NCBI GenBank assembly: GCA_039980455.1
Contig: JBDXCG010000003.1
Span: 1,302,001 to 1,366,000 of the forward strand
Reading direction: 5' to 3'
Source: CALINF01 sp039980455
Lineage (GTDB): Bacteria > Pseudomonadota > Gammaproteobacteria > Pseudomonadales > Halieaceae
DNA: 64,000 nucleotides
Shown: piece after piece, positions 52,415 through 61,840 of the stretch
Numbering within the stretch: position 1 is the stretch's first letter
Layout: each line of letters begins with the position of its first letter
Notes under the pieces: generated by a model
The model's database searches: none
The model's input: the letters and a program-made list of their open reading frames with translations, nothing else
Told to the model about the DNA's origin: nothing
Program-made: the position numbers and the translations under genes

Positions 52415-53917
52415 TCAGCTGTAGTTCAACGACCCGTCTTCCAGATCGGCAACGGGCAATGCGTCTTTTTCGTACCAATAGTCCTGCGTGAAAAGCCAGG
52501 GTTCCTGGTCTCCCTGTTGAGGCATCATGTGCAAGCCACGTTGCAGATATCCAGGGTTGAAGTTATCTGCTTCTATCCAAGGCCCAAGCTTCATAGTCTT
52601 ATCCTGCGGGCGCAGAGTCGGTAGAACTTCTGTCGTCCCGGAGGCTTCCATATGCTTGAACATCCGCATCAGTAGATCCGCTATCAGATCAGCTCTTAAC
52701 GTCCAGCTGGCGCGAAAATAGCCAAACACCCATGCCAGGTTTGGCACGCCCGTAAACATGATTCCATGCCAGGTAACTGTATCAGAAAGATCCACAGGCT
52801 TACCGTCGATATCGAACGCTATACCGCCCAATACATACAGGTTGAACCCTGTGGCAGTAACGATCAGATCAGCGTCGATTTCTTCGCCAGACTTTACCCG
52901 CACTCCCTTCTCCGTGAACGTATCGATCTCGTCGGTCACCACGGTAGCGAGGCCGTCGCGGATACCCTGAAACAAATCCCCATCGGGGATAAATGCCAGG
53001 CGCTGCTGCCAAGGTCGGTAACTGGGCGTAAAGTGTTTATCGATATCAAAGTCATCGCCGAGTATTTCGCGCGCGGCCTCCAACAGCTCCGTCTTAACAG
53101 CTTCTGGCTCCTCTACCGACCGGCGGGTCAGCTCTTCCTGATCGAGGAGGATCTTCTTTCTGACTATCTCATGAGTCCATTCATCAGGTATGTCCAATGT
53201 ATTGAGAATATCGGCAAGTTCATTGGCGTTTGGATTGGGCAAAAAATAGGTCGGTGAGCGCTGTAGCATGGAGATGTGCTTACACTTGCCGGCCATCGCC
53301 GGGACAATAGTGGCTGCGGTTGCGCCCGACCCGATCACGAGCACTTCCATATCGCTATAGTCCAGATCGTCCGGCCAGAGTTGAGGGTGCACCACCCTGC
53401 CCTTATAGTTCTCCATACCTGGCCACTCAGGAATATAGGGCCTGTCGTGATCATAGTAGCCCTGGCACATCCATAGAAAATTGGTAGTAAATTCGCAACA
53501 GTCTCCCGTTTCCAGGTTGTCTACTATCACGCGCCAAATTTTCTTTTCACTCGACCAGCTCGCGCTACGGACTTTGTGTCGGTAGCGGATAGACTCTCGC
53601 AGTCCTTGCTCATCCAGCGTTTCGTTGAGGTAACTGAGGATTTCTTCCCGCGTTGCTATCGGGGCGCCAATCCACGGCTTCCACCGATAGCCAAACGTAT
53701 ACAGATCACTATCGGAGCGAATACCGGGGTAAGTATGTGTTTGCCAGGTACCACCGAACGAGGCCTGAGTCTCGAGCATCAGAAAACTACGCCCAGGTAA
53801 ACTGTGTTTTATATGATAGGCCGCATCGATCCCCGATATCCCGGCTCCAACAATAAGTATGTCGATGTGGCCAGCCGAGGTAATCGATGCACCTAAATCA
53901 GCAGTATCCGTACTCAC
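52415..53917 (-). CDS. Flavin-containing Baeyer-Villiger-type monooxygenase (EthA-like)
   Basis: A 500-residue NADPH- and FAD-dependent monooxygenase. It has FAD loop GAGISG (24-29), GGTWQTHTYPGIRSDSDL (55-72) similar to EthA/4-hydroxyacetophenone-type enzymes, the fingerprint YKGRVVHPQLWP (171-182), and a second loop GSGATA (196-201). It belongs to a different branch from the enzyme at 5236 (which has GGTWYWNRYPGARCD). It oxidises ketones or sulfur groups by family; the natural substrate is unknown. It is divergent from the ion-channel gene. Confidence 0.9.
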   Translation of the reverse strand: MSTDTADLGASITSAGHIDILIVGAGISGIDAAYHIKHSLPGRSFLMLETQASFGGTWQTHTYPGIRSDSDLYTFGYRWKPWIGAPIATREEILSYLNETLDEQGLRESIRYRHKVRSASWSSEKKIWRVIVDNLETGDCCEFTTNFLWMCQGYYDHDRPYIPEWPGMENYKGRVVHPQLWPDDLDYSDMEVLVIGSGATAATIVPAMAGKCKHISMLQRSPTYFLPNPNANELADILNTLDIPDEWTHEIVRKKILLDQEELTRRSVEEPEAVKTELLEAAREILGDDFDIDKHFTPSYRPWQQRLAFIPDGDLFQGIRDGLATVVTDEIDTFTEKGVRVKSGEEIDADLIVTATGFNLYVLGGIAFDIDGKPVDLSDTVTWHGIMFTGVPNLAWVFGYFRASWTLRADLIADLLMRMFKHMEASGTTEVLPTLRPQDKTMKLGPWIEADNFNPGYLQRGLHMMPQQGDQEPWLFTQDYWYEKDALPVADLEDGSLNYS

Positions 53918-54141
53918 TATTTTTTCTCCCGATGAATAATGATTACAGTCTGCCAGAGAGTTCGGCTGCCCTTTCGTGATCTAGGTCAAATGTAGTCGAT
54001 GAATTCGATTTTTGACAGACACCTAACCCAGCACCTACGCTAAGCTGATTCTGGATTTGATCGAGCTGTACGAGTGTAGAAGCAGCAATTTGCGCAGATA
54101 ACCATGCCGTCACGATAGGGTAAATTGGAGCGGAGACTTAC

Positions 54142-55146
54142 TTGAAAACGCTAATCGCAATCATGACTCTTCTGCTGTGCTCATCGTCCGCGTTAGCAGA
54201 GCGCTGTGCGTTTGATGACGCGACGCTTGGCAGCCGCCCATTGCAGGCACAAGGCCCCACAGATGTTGCTGTAAGGGTGTATCTCAACGATGTGATTTCT
54301 ATTCATGATGTTGATCAGAGTTTCGTCGCTGATGTCGTTTTTCGAGCCGAATGGCAAGATCCGCGCTTGCGTCACGAGCTGGAGGTTCCCTGTCGGGCTG
54401 AAGTTGACGAAATATGGACTCCGGTACTGCAGCTTCTCAATCAGAGATCCTTGGAAAGCATCCGTGCGCCAGAGCTATTGGTATCACCCGACGGAAGCGT
54501 CGTTTCCGGGGTACGCGCATTCGGTGAGTTCTCATACAGAGCGGATTTATCCAACTTTCCTTTCGACAAGCAAGAGCTATCTTTCAAAATTGTGTCAACG
54601 TACGGACCCGAAGATGTTCGTCTGATCAGCCGCCCTGAAATGTTCGAACTAGCTGAACAGCTTTCTATTTCCAATTGGAATATTGAAATAGAGGGTAGCA
54701 GCAGTAAAGTTCAGTACATATCTGCTGTCGACAAAAAGCTCGATCGAATTGACCTGATAATGCGAGCTGAGCGCCTTGCTGGCTACTACACCTGGCAGCA
54801 GCTATTGCCTCTTTTACTCGTCGTAATGATGACATGGGTGACTTTCTGGATACCTGAAGAGTTCGTGCCACCAAGAGTAGGCCTGGCTGCCACGTCAATG
54901 CTAACGTTGATCGCCTATCGCTTTGCCATGTCTTCAGTGCTTCCCCCTATCGCTTACCTGACTCGCCTTGATGTGTTCATGATAGGTGCGTCTATTTTGG
55001 TATTTGCAGGGTTGGCGGCAACAGTGGCCGTGAGCTATTTCGGCCACAACAACAATCGCGAGATGGCAGATACTGTAAATCGTTCCGCACGATGGATGTC
55101 GCCACTGCTCATGGTAATGCTTATCGTTTTTTCCTTTTTCGCCTGA
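54142..55146 (+). CDS. Prokaryotic pentameric ligand-gated ion channel (Cys-loop receptor homologue)
   Basis: A 334-residue membrane protein with a signal peptide (1-19, ending SSALA), an extracellular beta-sandwich and four membrane helices. Receptor-family marks are FRAEWQDPRL (68-76), WTPVLQLLNQ, the FPFDKQ signature (139-144), M1 with Pro223 (QQLLPLLLVVMMTWVTFWI), M2 (about 243-267) with Thr/Ser-lined pore residues, and M3-M4. As in GLIC and ELIC, the cysteine pair of animal receptors is absent. Its ligand is unknown (protons or an amine are possible). TTG 54142 has GGAG six bases upstream. Confidence 0.9.
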   Translation: MKTLIAIMTLLLCSSSALAERCAFDDATLGSRPLQAQGPTDVAVRVYLNDVISIHDVDQSFVADVVFRAEWQDPRLRHELEVPCRAEVDEIWTPVLQLLNQRSLESIRAPELLVSPDGSVVSGVRAFGEFSYRADLSNFPFDKQELSFKIVSTYGPEDVRLISRPEMFELAEQLSISNWNIEIEGSSSKVQYISAVDKKLDRIDLIMRAERLAGYYTWQQLLPLLLVVMMTWVTFWIPEEFVPPRVGLAATSMLTLIAYRFAMSSVLPPIAYLTRLDVFMIGASILVFAGLAATVAVSYFGHNNNREMADTVNRSARWMSPLLMVMLIVFSFFA

Positions 55147-55303
55147 GTGCCCGGCTGCGTTCGCTGTTGAGATGTGCAACACCAGGTTGACCTCGACTTG
55201 ACCTGAATCAACCCTCCCCCGCCAGCTCCTAAGTATGCTTGAACCCTGAATCCTAAATGCGAGACTCGCGGCAGTGATTCTCATGTCGCGTCCCGGAGGC
55301 TAC

Positions 55304-56068
55304 ATGGCTCGTTGGTACACAATAATACTAACTATGATCGTACTGGCTGCGACCGTTGCTCAGGCACAGATTGAAGATATTGAACAAGAAGGCGCGGAGC
55401 GCACCGCTGCGGGCCAAGTCGTGCAACAGAAAGTTGACAACATACACGCCAACACACGTGACATCGTGGATGACTATTACGCACACCTGAAGTTGGTACA
55501 GGGACTGCGTATGTACAACAGCATGTTGAAGCAGCAATTGGACGGCCAGGAGGAGGAAATCAACCTTCTGCAAACCTCTATTGCTGATGTGGCGACGATA
55601 GAACGACAGATACTACCGCTCATGTCTCGCATGATCGACGGGCTTGATCAGTTCGTCACACTCGATGTGCCATTTCTTGTAGAAGAACGTCACAAACGCG
55701 TTAGCGGCTTACGCAGCCTGCTTCCTCGTGCTGATGTCACTGTGGCTGAAAAGACGCGCCGAGTCATGGAAGCCTATCAGATTGAAAACGACTATGGGCG
55801 CACGATTGAGGCTTACAAGGCCAAGTTAGAACTGCCAGACGCCAGTTTCGACGCGGACTTTCTACGGGTTGGTCGCATAGCATTGATGTACCGGGTAGTT
55901 GGCAGTGAAGATGTAGGCTACTGGGACAACGCCAACGCGCAATGGAAGCCACTGTCTTCCGGGCGTTGGCGGCGCTACATCAACCAGGGGCTGAAAGTAG
56001 CCCGTCAGGAAGTTGCTCCCGAGCTGATCTCGATCGCACTGGATTCTAACCAGGAGGTGCGTCGATGA
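55304..56068 (+). CDS. DUF3450 periplasmic protein
   Basis: A 254-residue exported protein from ATG 55304 (GGAGG upstream). The signal peptide is MARWYTIILTMIVLAATVAQA. The mature part is largely helical and coiled-coil (ERTAAGQVVQQKVDNIHANT, KQQLDGQEEEINLLQ), then GLRSLLPRADVTVAEKTRRV and ENDYGRTIEAYKAKLEL with the closing GYWDNANAQWKPL. DUF3450 proteins sit at the head of TonB2-type systems in marine gammaproteobacteria. The start of the next gene overlaps by four bases. Confidence 0.9.
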   Translation: MARWYTIILTMIVLAATVAQAQIEDIEQEGAERTAAGQVVQQKVDNIHANTRDIVDDYYAHLKLVQGLRMYNSMLKQQLDGQEEEINLLQTSIADVATIERQILPLMSRMIDGLDQFVTLDVPFLVEERHKRVSGLRSLLPRADVTVAEKTRRVMEAYQIENDYGRTIEAYKAKLELPDASFDADFLRVGRIALMYRVVGSEDVGYWDNANAQWKPLSSGRWRRYINQGLKVARQEVAPELISIALDSNQEVRR

Positions 56069-57525
56069 ATATCTGGAAGACAACTTTAGTGTGGACTCTA
56101 CTGTCTTTACCGTTGGTATCCGGCGCGCAGGAAGACACAGCGGCAACACAGGAAACCGAAGAGGCTTCTCGTGTAGAGACCACAACTGACTCAGAGCAAG
56201 CGCCGGAAACAGTGTCAGATGCCTTGTCTTTAGACGAGTTACTGGACGCCGTGCGTAGCGGTCGGATTGCGGAAGAGAAAGCAAACGAAGTTCGAATGCA
56301 GCGTTTTCGTACTGAGCAGGCGAATCAGAAAAATATGCTCACAGACATCATCGTCGAAGAAGAGCGTCAGGAGTCGATCAGCAAAACTCGGGAAGCGCAA
56401 TTTGAAGGTAACGAAGCGCGAATAGTCGAACTTGAAGACCGTCTGAAGGAACGTATGGGTTCGCTCAAAGAACTCTTCGGCGTTCTACAACAAGTTGCCA
56501 GTGATGCGCAGGCCCAGTTTCATGTGTCTCTAACCCAGCTCGAGTATCCTGATCGAAACGAATTTCTGCTCGATTTCGCCGGTCGCATGGGTAATGCCAA
56601 TCGACTTCCAGAAGTATCGGAGATTGAAGCTCTCTGGTTTGAGTTACAGCGCGAAATGGTTGAATCGGGTCGGGTAGTCACGCGCAGCCTTCCAGTAGTG
56701 GACGCCAATGGAATTGAAGTAGATCAGGATGTGACCCGGGTAGGTTTGTTCAACGTGGTTGCTCAAGGAAAGTTCCTTCAGCACGTACCGGAGACAGGTC
56801 GCCTCGTTGAGTATTCTCGCCAACCCGATGCCCGCTATCTGCAAGGACCACGCGCAGTTGCCGATGGTGACGAGGGATACTTTCCCTTTGCAATCGATCC
56901 AGTCAGAGGGCAATTGCTGAGCATTCTTACGCAGGCCCCCAACCTGAGAGAGCGTATCGATCAAGGGGGTGTGATCGGCTATCTCATCATAACGATCGGT
57001 GCTCTGGGAGTGCTGCTCGCCCTATGGCGCTTTGGAAGCTTAACCGCTGAATCCAGACGTATGCGCAAGCAGCTTAAAGATATCAGCAACCCCAACGAAG
57101 ACAATGCGCTCGGCAGAATCTTGATGTCCTACAAAGAAGATGAGGATCTGGATATAGAGGCGCTGGAACTCAAACTTGGGGAGTCAGTGCTGCGGGAAGT
57201 GCCGAAAATAAATCGCCATTTGCCGCTGCTAAAGATCATCGCAGCCGTTGCTCCGCTAATGGGTTTGCTGGGCACCGTAACGGGAATGATTGTTACGTTT
57301 CAGGCAATAACACTATTTGGCGCAGGAGATCCGCGGCTCATGGCTGGTGGTATCTCACAAGCCCTCATTACTACTGTGCTCGGTCTGAGCGTGGCCATCC
57401 CTGTACTACTACTACACAACGTAGTGAATAGCCGCGCCAGAATGATGACCGATGTTCTTCAGCAGGAGGCTGTGGCTGTTGTTGCTGCTCAAGCGGAACA
57501 GGGGCAGCAGGCTCAACCCAGATGA
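56065..57525 (+). CDS. TtpC-like MotA/TolQ/ExbB proton channel protein
   Basis: A 486-residue inner-membrane protein of the large-ExbB kind first described as TtpC in Vibrio TonB2 systems. A signal (1-21), a long helical periplasmic domain (about 50-290) and then a MotA/TolQ/ExbB core: hydrophobic segments at 303-323, 388-412 (with APLMGLLGTVTGMI) and 431-453. It would join ExbB and ExbD to use the proton motive force. Its end overlaps exbB by four bases. Confidence 0.92.
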   Translation: MNIWKTTLVWTLLSLPLVSGAQEDTAATQETEEASRVETTTDSEQAPETVSDALSLDELLDAVRSGRIAEEKANEVRMQRFRTEQANQKNMLTDIIVEEERQESISKTREAQFEGNEARIVELEDRLKERMGSLKELFGVLQQVASDAQAQFHVSLTQLEYPDRNEFLLDFAGRMGNANRLPEVSEIEALWFELQREMVESGRVVTRSLPVVDANGIEVDQDVTRVGLFNVVAQGKFLQHVPETGRLVEYSRQPDARYLQGPRAVADGDEGYFPFAIDPVRGQLLSILTQAPNLRERIDQGGVIGYLIITIGALGVLLALWRFGSLTAESRRMRKQLKDISNPNEDNALGRILMSYKEDEDLDIEALELKLGESVLREVPKINRHLPLLKIIAAVAPLMGLLGTVTGMIVTFQAITLFGAGDPRLMAGGISQALITTVLGLSVAIPVLLLHNVVNSRARMMTDVLQQEAVAVVAAQAEQGQQAQPR

Positions 57526-58058
57526 TGGTGCTTATCGACGCCTGGCTACCGTGGCTAGGCGACTTGCTAACACTCGGTGGCAACATTCTGGCGCTCATTT
57601 TGTTTATGGCCTTTGTGATGTGGACGCTCCTGTGTGAGCGCTTGTACTACCTGTACATCCTCTACCCGCAGCACGCCAAGCGTGCGATTCAACTTTGGTA
57701 CGAGCGGGCGGATAAGACCTCCTGGTACGCGCAGCAATACAAAAACCATCTGAGGTTTCGAATTTCCGCGGAGCTCAAGCAGAACTACCCGCTAATTGGC
57801 ATCATCATAAAGATCTGCCCGTTGCTGGGTCTGCTTGGCACTGTGATGGGAATGCTCGAAATTTTCGATGCGCTAGCCGCAACCGGTTCTAACAATCCGC
57901 GTTCGATGGCAGCAGGCGTTTCCAAGGCGACCGTATCTACTCTCGCCGGCATGGTGGTTGCCATCTTTGGCATGCTGGTTGGTAAGTTTGCCGAACGCCG
58001 TGCACTTGCCGAGCGCGATGCACTACAGGCACGGTTCATCAATATTGGAGATGGTTAA
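57522..58058 (+). CDS. ExbB-like MotA/TolQ/ExbB proton channel protein
   Basis: A 178-residue three-helix membrane protein, the compact ExbB2 type. The first helix is GNILALILFMAFVMWTLL; the ExbB signature is CPLLGLLGTVMGMLEIFDAL, followed by ATVSTLAGMVVAIFGML. With ExbD it forms the proton channel that powers TonB. Start ATG 57522 or 57525. The stop-start to exbD is TAATG. Confidence 0.93.
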   Translation: MMVLIDAWLPWLGDLLTLGGNILALILFMAFVMWTLLCERLYYLYILYPQHAKRAIQLWYERADKTSWYAQQYKNHLRFRISAELKQNYPLIGIIIKICPLLGLLGTVMGMLEIFDALAATGSNNPRSMAAGVSKATVSTLAGMVVAIFGMLVGKFAERRALAERDALQARFINIGDG

Positions 58059-58465
58059 TGCGCAATATACTGATCACTCAGCCTGAAGAGGACGAGAGCA
58101 CAATAGATATCACTCCTATGCTCGATGTGGTTTTTATCATGCTAATTTTCTTCATCGTCACAGCCACATTTATCAAAGAGGCAGGTATCGATGTCGATAA
58201 ACCTGCTGCTGCCACCGCGGTAGTGCAGGAGAAAGCCAGTATCCTGATTGCTATTGATGCAACCAACAATATCTGGATTAACAGACGTCAGGTTGATATT
58301 CGCTCAGTCCGATCGATCATTGAGCGACTGCATGCGGAGAACCCCAAAGGGACTGTCGTCATTCAGGCCGATCGCGAGTCCAAAAATGACGCCTTGGTAC
58401 AGGTAATGGATGCGTCGCGTCGTGCTGGCGTCTATGACATAGCCCTGGCAGCCAATGACAATTGA
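58058..58465 (+). CDS. ExbD-like biopolymer transport protein
   Basis: A 135-residue protein with one membrane helix (about 20-40) containing the conserved Asp23 (MLDVVFIMLIFFIVTAT), which carries the proton in ExbD, and a periplasmic domain with INRRQVDIRSVRSIIERLHA and VVIQADRESKND. It interacts with ExbB and TonB. The 3' end overlaps tonB by 11 bases. Residue placement is like E. coli ExbD Asp25. Confidence 0.93.
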   Translation: MRNILITQPEEDESTIDITPMLDVVFIMLIFFIVTATFIKEAGIDVDKPAAATAVVQEKASILIAIDATNNIWINRRQVDIRSVRSIIERLHAENPKGTVVIQADRESKNDALVQVMDASRRAGVYDIALAANDN

Positions 58466-59138
58466 AACCAACAGTCTCAGTGGGATCGATAGAGCATTGG
58501 CAAGGCCCCACGATCCCGCGCATTACCTGCGCATGCTTGGAGCAATCGTTCTAGGCGCAGGCGCTGCGCTATTTCTTGCGTGGTTTATGCAATACCTGAT
58601 CAGCTCATCTGATCTATCCCTGGAGGATGCCTCTCGCGTGCAAATGCTGGATTTCGTACGAGTCAAACGCGATGAAAATATTGAGCGCAAGGATCGCAAG
58701 CCACCCAAACCCAAGCTGGAGGAAACCCCGGAGGTTCCTCCCATGCAACAGAATGCTGATGCGAGCGGCCAGCAGCTCGCCGTCACCATGATGCCTGCAG
58801 ATAGCGGCGTAGATATCACTCAGGGCGGCATTGGTTTCGGCGCTGGCGAGGGTGACTACCTTCCGATCGTAAAGGTCGCACCCATTTATCCTCGCCGTGC
58901 TCTGATGTCAGGTATTTTCGGTGACTGTCTGGTGATTTACACCGTTACGACTGTCGGCTCGGTAAAAGATGTGAAAGTAGACAAAGAGCGATGCACCGAT
59001 GCTGTTTTCTATCGTCCTTCAATAGAAGCAGCCCAACGATTCAAATACAAACCTCGCGTGATCGACGGCGTAGCAATCGAAGTTGAAGGTGTTATGAACA
59101 GATTTTACTATCGCGAAGAAGCACCCGGCCAGCAATGA
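58455..59138 (+). CDS. TonB family energy transducer
   Basis: A 227-residue protein with one N-terminal membrane helix (about 26-48), a short Lys/Pro-rich linker (KPPKPKLEETPEVPP, far shorter than in E. coli TonB) and a C-terminal TonB domain: YLPIVKVAPIYPRRAL, GDCLVIYTVTTVGSVKDVKV and PSIEAAQRFKYKPRVIDG. Short linkers are typical of TonB2/TonB3 types. It transmits energy to outer-membrane receptors; none is encoded nearby. Its stop overlaps the TPR gene start. Confidence 0.92.
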   Translation: MTIETNSLSGIDRALARPHDPAHYLRMLGAIVLGAGAALFLAWFMQYLISSSDLSLEDASRVQMLDFVRVKRDENIERKDRKPPKPKLEETPEVPPMQQNADASGQQLAVTMMPADSGVDITQGGIGFGAGEGDYLPIVKVAPIYPRRALMSGIFGDCLVIYTVTTVGSVKDVKVDKERCTDAVFYRPSIEAAQRFKYKPRVIDGVAIEVEGVMNRFYYREEAPGQQ

Positions 59139-60373
59139 AGAGACTACCTACACTGCTATTTCTCTCCGCCCTGCTCTGTTCCGGTTCTGGCATGACCGCG
59201 AAGGAGTCCGTGCCAGGCATAAGCAAACAAACCTACGATGCAATCACAGAGATACAGACTCAGATTGACGCAGAGCAATGGCAGCAAGTGCGGGATGACC
59301 TGGTTGTTTTGTTGGAACGTGAGATGAACGGCTACGAGAGAGCCCACGTGCTCAACATGCTCGGCTACGCCTATTTCCAAGAGAACGACTACGACAAGGC
59401 CCTAGACAGCTATCTAGAAGCTCTACAGCAGGAGGGCCTTCCCGCATCTCAAGTGCGATCTCTGCTCACAACTGCAAGTCAGGTCGCGTTGGCAGCTGGC
59501 AGATACCCGGAGGCTGAGGAGTTTGCCCTGAGGCTACTGGCAGCCGAAAACGAGGCACCGCAGCCACAGAGTCAGGTGATACTGGCACAAGCGTACATTG
59601 GACTGGAGGACTATGCCAAAGCCGCCCCGCCACTACGCAAAGCACTGCAGATGCAACGCGACTCGGGCGCAAAACCGCGGGAGAACTGGATGCTCTTACT
59701 GTCTTCCGTCTATTACTCCCTCGAAGACTTCGCTGGCATGCGCGATCTGCTCTATGAAATGGTTGCGCTCTATCCCAAAGAGAGATACCTCATTAATCTG
59801 GCCGCGCTACACGGACAACTTGGCGACACCGACAAGCAGATGGCTCTCATTGAAGCACTCTTGGACGATCAGAAACTGGAAAAGAGCTATCACTTGATGA
59901 GCCTCGTTAACCTGTTTCTGGCAAAGGGGCTACCTTACAAAGCTGCGAATCTTCTACAAACCGAAATGCAAAATGGCAGAATAGAAACCACGCGGGCCCA
60001 CTTGGAGATGCAATCTCAGGCTTGGTATATGTCTGGCGAGGAAGAAAAAGCAATCCCGCCATTGGCTGCCGCAGCGGCAATGTCTGACGATGGCGAGCTA
60101 TACCTTCGGGTAGCACGCTTGTATATGGATAACTATCAGTGGCAACCCGCCGAGTTAGCTGCACGCAAAGCCATTGAGAAAGGCAGTCTGCGCAGTGAAG
60201 GAAATGCCTGGCTGGTTGTGGGAATGGCGCTGGCCAGGGGCGATAAACTGGCTGGCGCTCGTTCCGCCTTTATTGAAGCGGCAAACCACGAGCAAACCCA
60301 GAAGTGGGCGCGCCAGTGGTTGAACTTCGTCGATAATGAGCAGGAGCGAATCGCAGCTTTGACGCCCCAGTAG
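59135..60373 (+). CDS. TPR-repeat protein of the TonB2-type operon
   Basis: A 412-residue exported protein with a signal peptide (about 1-21). TPR-like helical repeats are seen from AHVLNMLGYAYFQENDYDKAL and recur through the chain (AYIGLEDYAKAAPPLRKAL and YLRVARLYMDNYQWQPAELA). It closes the six-gene operon. In Vibrio and Shewanella relatives a TPR protein also follows TonB2; it may organise the complex or a receptor. It ends 76 bases before the peptidase gene. Confidence 0.88.
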   Translation: MKRLPTLLFLSALLCSGSGMTAKESVPGISKQTYDAITEIQTQIDAEQWQQVRDDLVVLLEREMNGYERAHVLNMLGYAYFQENDYDKALDSYLEALQQEGLPASQVRSLLTTASQVALAAGRYPEAEEFALRLLAAENEAPQPQSQVILAQAYIGLEDYAKAAPPLRKALQMQRDSGAKPRENWMLLLSSVYYSLEDFAGMRDLLYEMVALYPKERYLINLAALHGQLGDTDKQMALIEALLDDQKLEKSYHLMSLVNLFLAKGLPYKAANLLQTEMQNGRIETTRAHLEMQSQAWYMSGEEEKAIPPLAAAAAMSDDGELYLRVARLYMDNYQWQPAELAARKAIEKGSLRSEGNAWLVVGMALARGDKLAGARSAFIEAANHEQTQKWARQWLNFVDNEQERIAALTPQ

Positions 60374-60449
60374 TTCTACTCACTGACAAATTGACGTAAC
60401 CTGAGCTCTCCAATCCATGCTGTTCCAGCTACTTGAGTCATAAGTATTG

Positions 60450-61784
60450 ATGCGTCGCTCTTATCTGTTTTTGCTATTTATCGTACTGGCAACACCCATT
60501 CAGGCTTCTGAATATGCACACATACTGCCTATGCGCGAGCGTGCACAAATAATCGATGAGCTATTGAATGACAAACTGGTGAATACCCTGCCCGGGCTGA
60601 TGCGTCGTGAAGGCATCGACATGTGGCTGGTTATTTCTCGTGAGTACAACGAAGACCCCGTAATTGAAACGCTGCTGCCTGCGACATGGATGGCAGCGCG
60701 GCGGCGTACTATTCTCGTCATGTACGATCCGGGCGGTGATGCGCCCTTACAGACACTGGCTGTTGCCCGCTATGCTGTGGGAGAGCAGTTCAAACAAGCT
60801 TGGGACAAAGAGAAGCAACCTGATCAATGGGCCAGACTCGCTGAAATCATAGCTGAGCGCCAACCGCAGAGAATTGGGATTAACCAGTCATTGCACTGGG
60901 GGCTGGCCGATGGCCTGGTCGCCACGGAACTTCAACTGCTCAAAGAGAGCCTGCCCCAAGAGTATGTCGATAAACTCGTACCTGCGGAGTCGCTGGCAGT
61001 GGCTTGGTTGGAAACGCGCACTGAGCGCGAGATGCAGCTCTACCCGCACCTATGCCGAGTCGCTCACGAGCTGATTGCGCAAGCCTTTTCCAATACTGTG
61101 ATAGAAGCCGGAGTTACTACCACCGATGACGTGGCATGGTGGCTGCGTGAAAAAGTAAGAGAACTCAAACTGACGGTCTGGTTTCACCCCACTGTCTCGA
61201 TTCAACGACAAGACACCGAGGCCTTTGACCAAATAAAGGCTTTCTCACAACGTAAGTCCGACAACGTTATCCTTCCGGGGGACCTGCTGCACGTTGACTT
61301 TGGCATTACCTATCTGCGCTTGAATACCGACACCCAACAACACGCCTATGTTCTGCGCCAGGGTGAAAATGATGCGCCTGACTACCTCAAACAGGCGTTC
61401 ACCAAAGCAAACAGGCTTCAGGATATATTTACCGGTAATTTCCGCGCAGGCGCCACTGGCAATGAAGTGCTGGCCAAGTCTCGCGCTGACGCGATAGCCG
61501 AAGGTATTAAGCCAACCATCTATACCCATCCTCTGGGTTATCACGGCCATGCCGCAGGGGCCACACTGGGCATGTGGGATAGTCAGGACGGTGTGCCTGG
61601 TAGTGGCGACTATCCGCTATACGAAAATACCGTGTTCTCCATAGAGCTAAATGCGGCCAGTTACATACAGGAGTGGAGTAAGGAAATACGCATCATGCTG
61701 GAGGAGGACGCTTTCTTTGGCGAAGGCGGCGTGACCTACATCGACGGGCGTCAGACCGAGCTTATCGTTATTCCAAGCCAATAA
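60450..61784 (+). CDS. Exported M24 family metallopeptidase
   Basis: A 444-residue protein of the pita-bread (Xaa-Pro aminopeptidase-like) fold. It has a signal peptide (about 1-20, ending PIQA) and a creatinase-like N-domain. Metal ligands: Asp in LLHVDFGITYLRLNTD (two Asp), His in HPLGYHGHAAGA, Glu in ENTVFSIELNAA, and the last Glu in KEIRIMLEEDAFF. Start TTG 60447 or ATG 60450. It is probably periplasmic, cutting N-terminal peptides, or a hydrolase of other amides. Confidence 0.85.
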   Translation: MRRSYLFLLFIVLATPIQASEYAHILPMRERAQIIDELLNDKLVNTLPGLMRREGIDMWLVISREYNEDPVIETLLPATWMAARRRTILVMYDPGGDAPLQTLAVARYAVGEQFKQAWDKEKQPDQWARLAEIIAERQPQRIGINQSLHWGLADGLVATELQLLKESLPQEYVDKLVPAESLAVAWLETRTEREMQLYPHLCRVAHELIAQAFSNTVIEAGVTTTDDVAWWLREKVRELKLTVWFHPTVSIQRQDTEAFDQIKAFSQRKSDNVILPGDLLHVDFGITYLRLNTDTQQHAYVLRQGENDAPDYLKQAFTKANRLQDIFTGNFRAGATGNEVLAKSRADAIAEGIKPTIYTHPLGYHGHAAGATLGMWDSQDGVPGSGDYPLYENTVFSIELNAASYIQEWSKEIRIMLEEDAFFGEGGVTYIDGRQTELIVIPSQ

Positions 61785-61840
61785 CGTCGCTCTAAGAATT
61801 GGCAATCACGCTGGCACTCTGCCGATCGCCGGCCACCACC

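Noticed and set aside
55147..55303. Fur or other iron-regulated operator before the TonB operon
   Set aside because: No GATAATGATAATCATTATC-like repeat is seen. A GGTTGA/TCAACC inverted repeat (55185-55213) is too weak to call.
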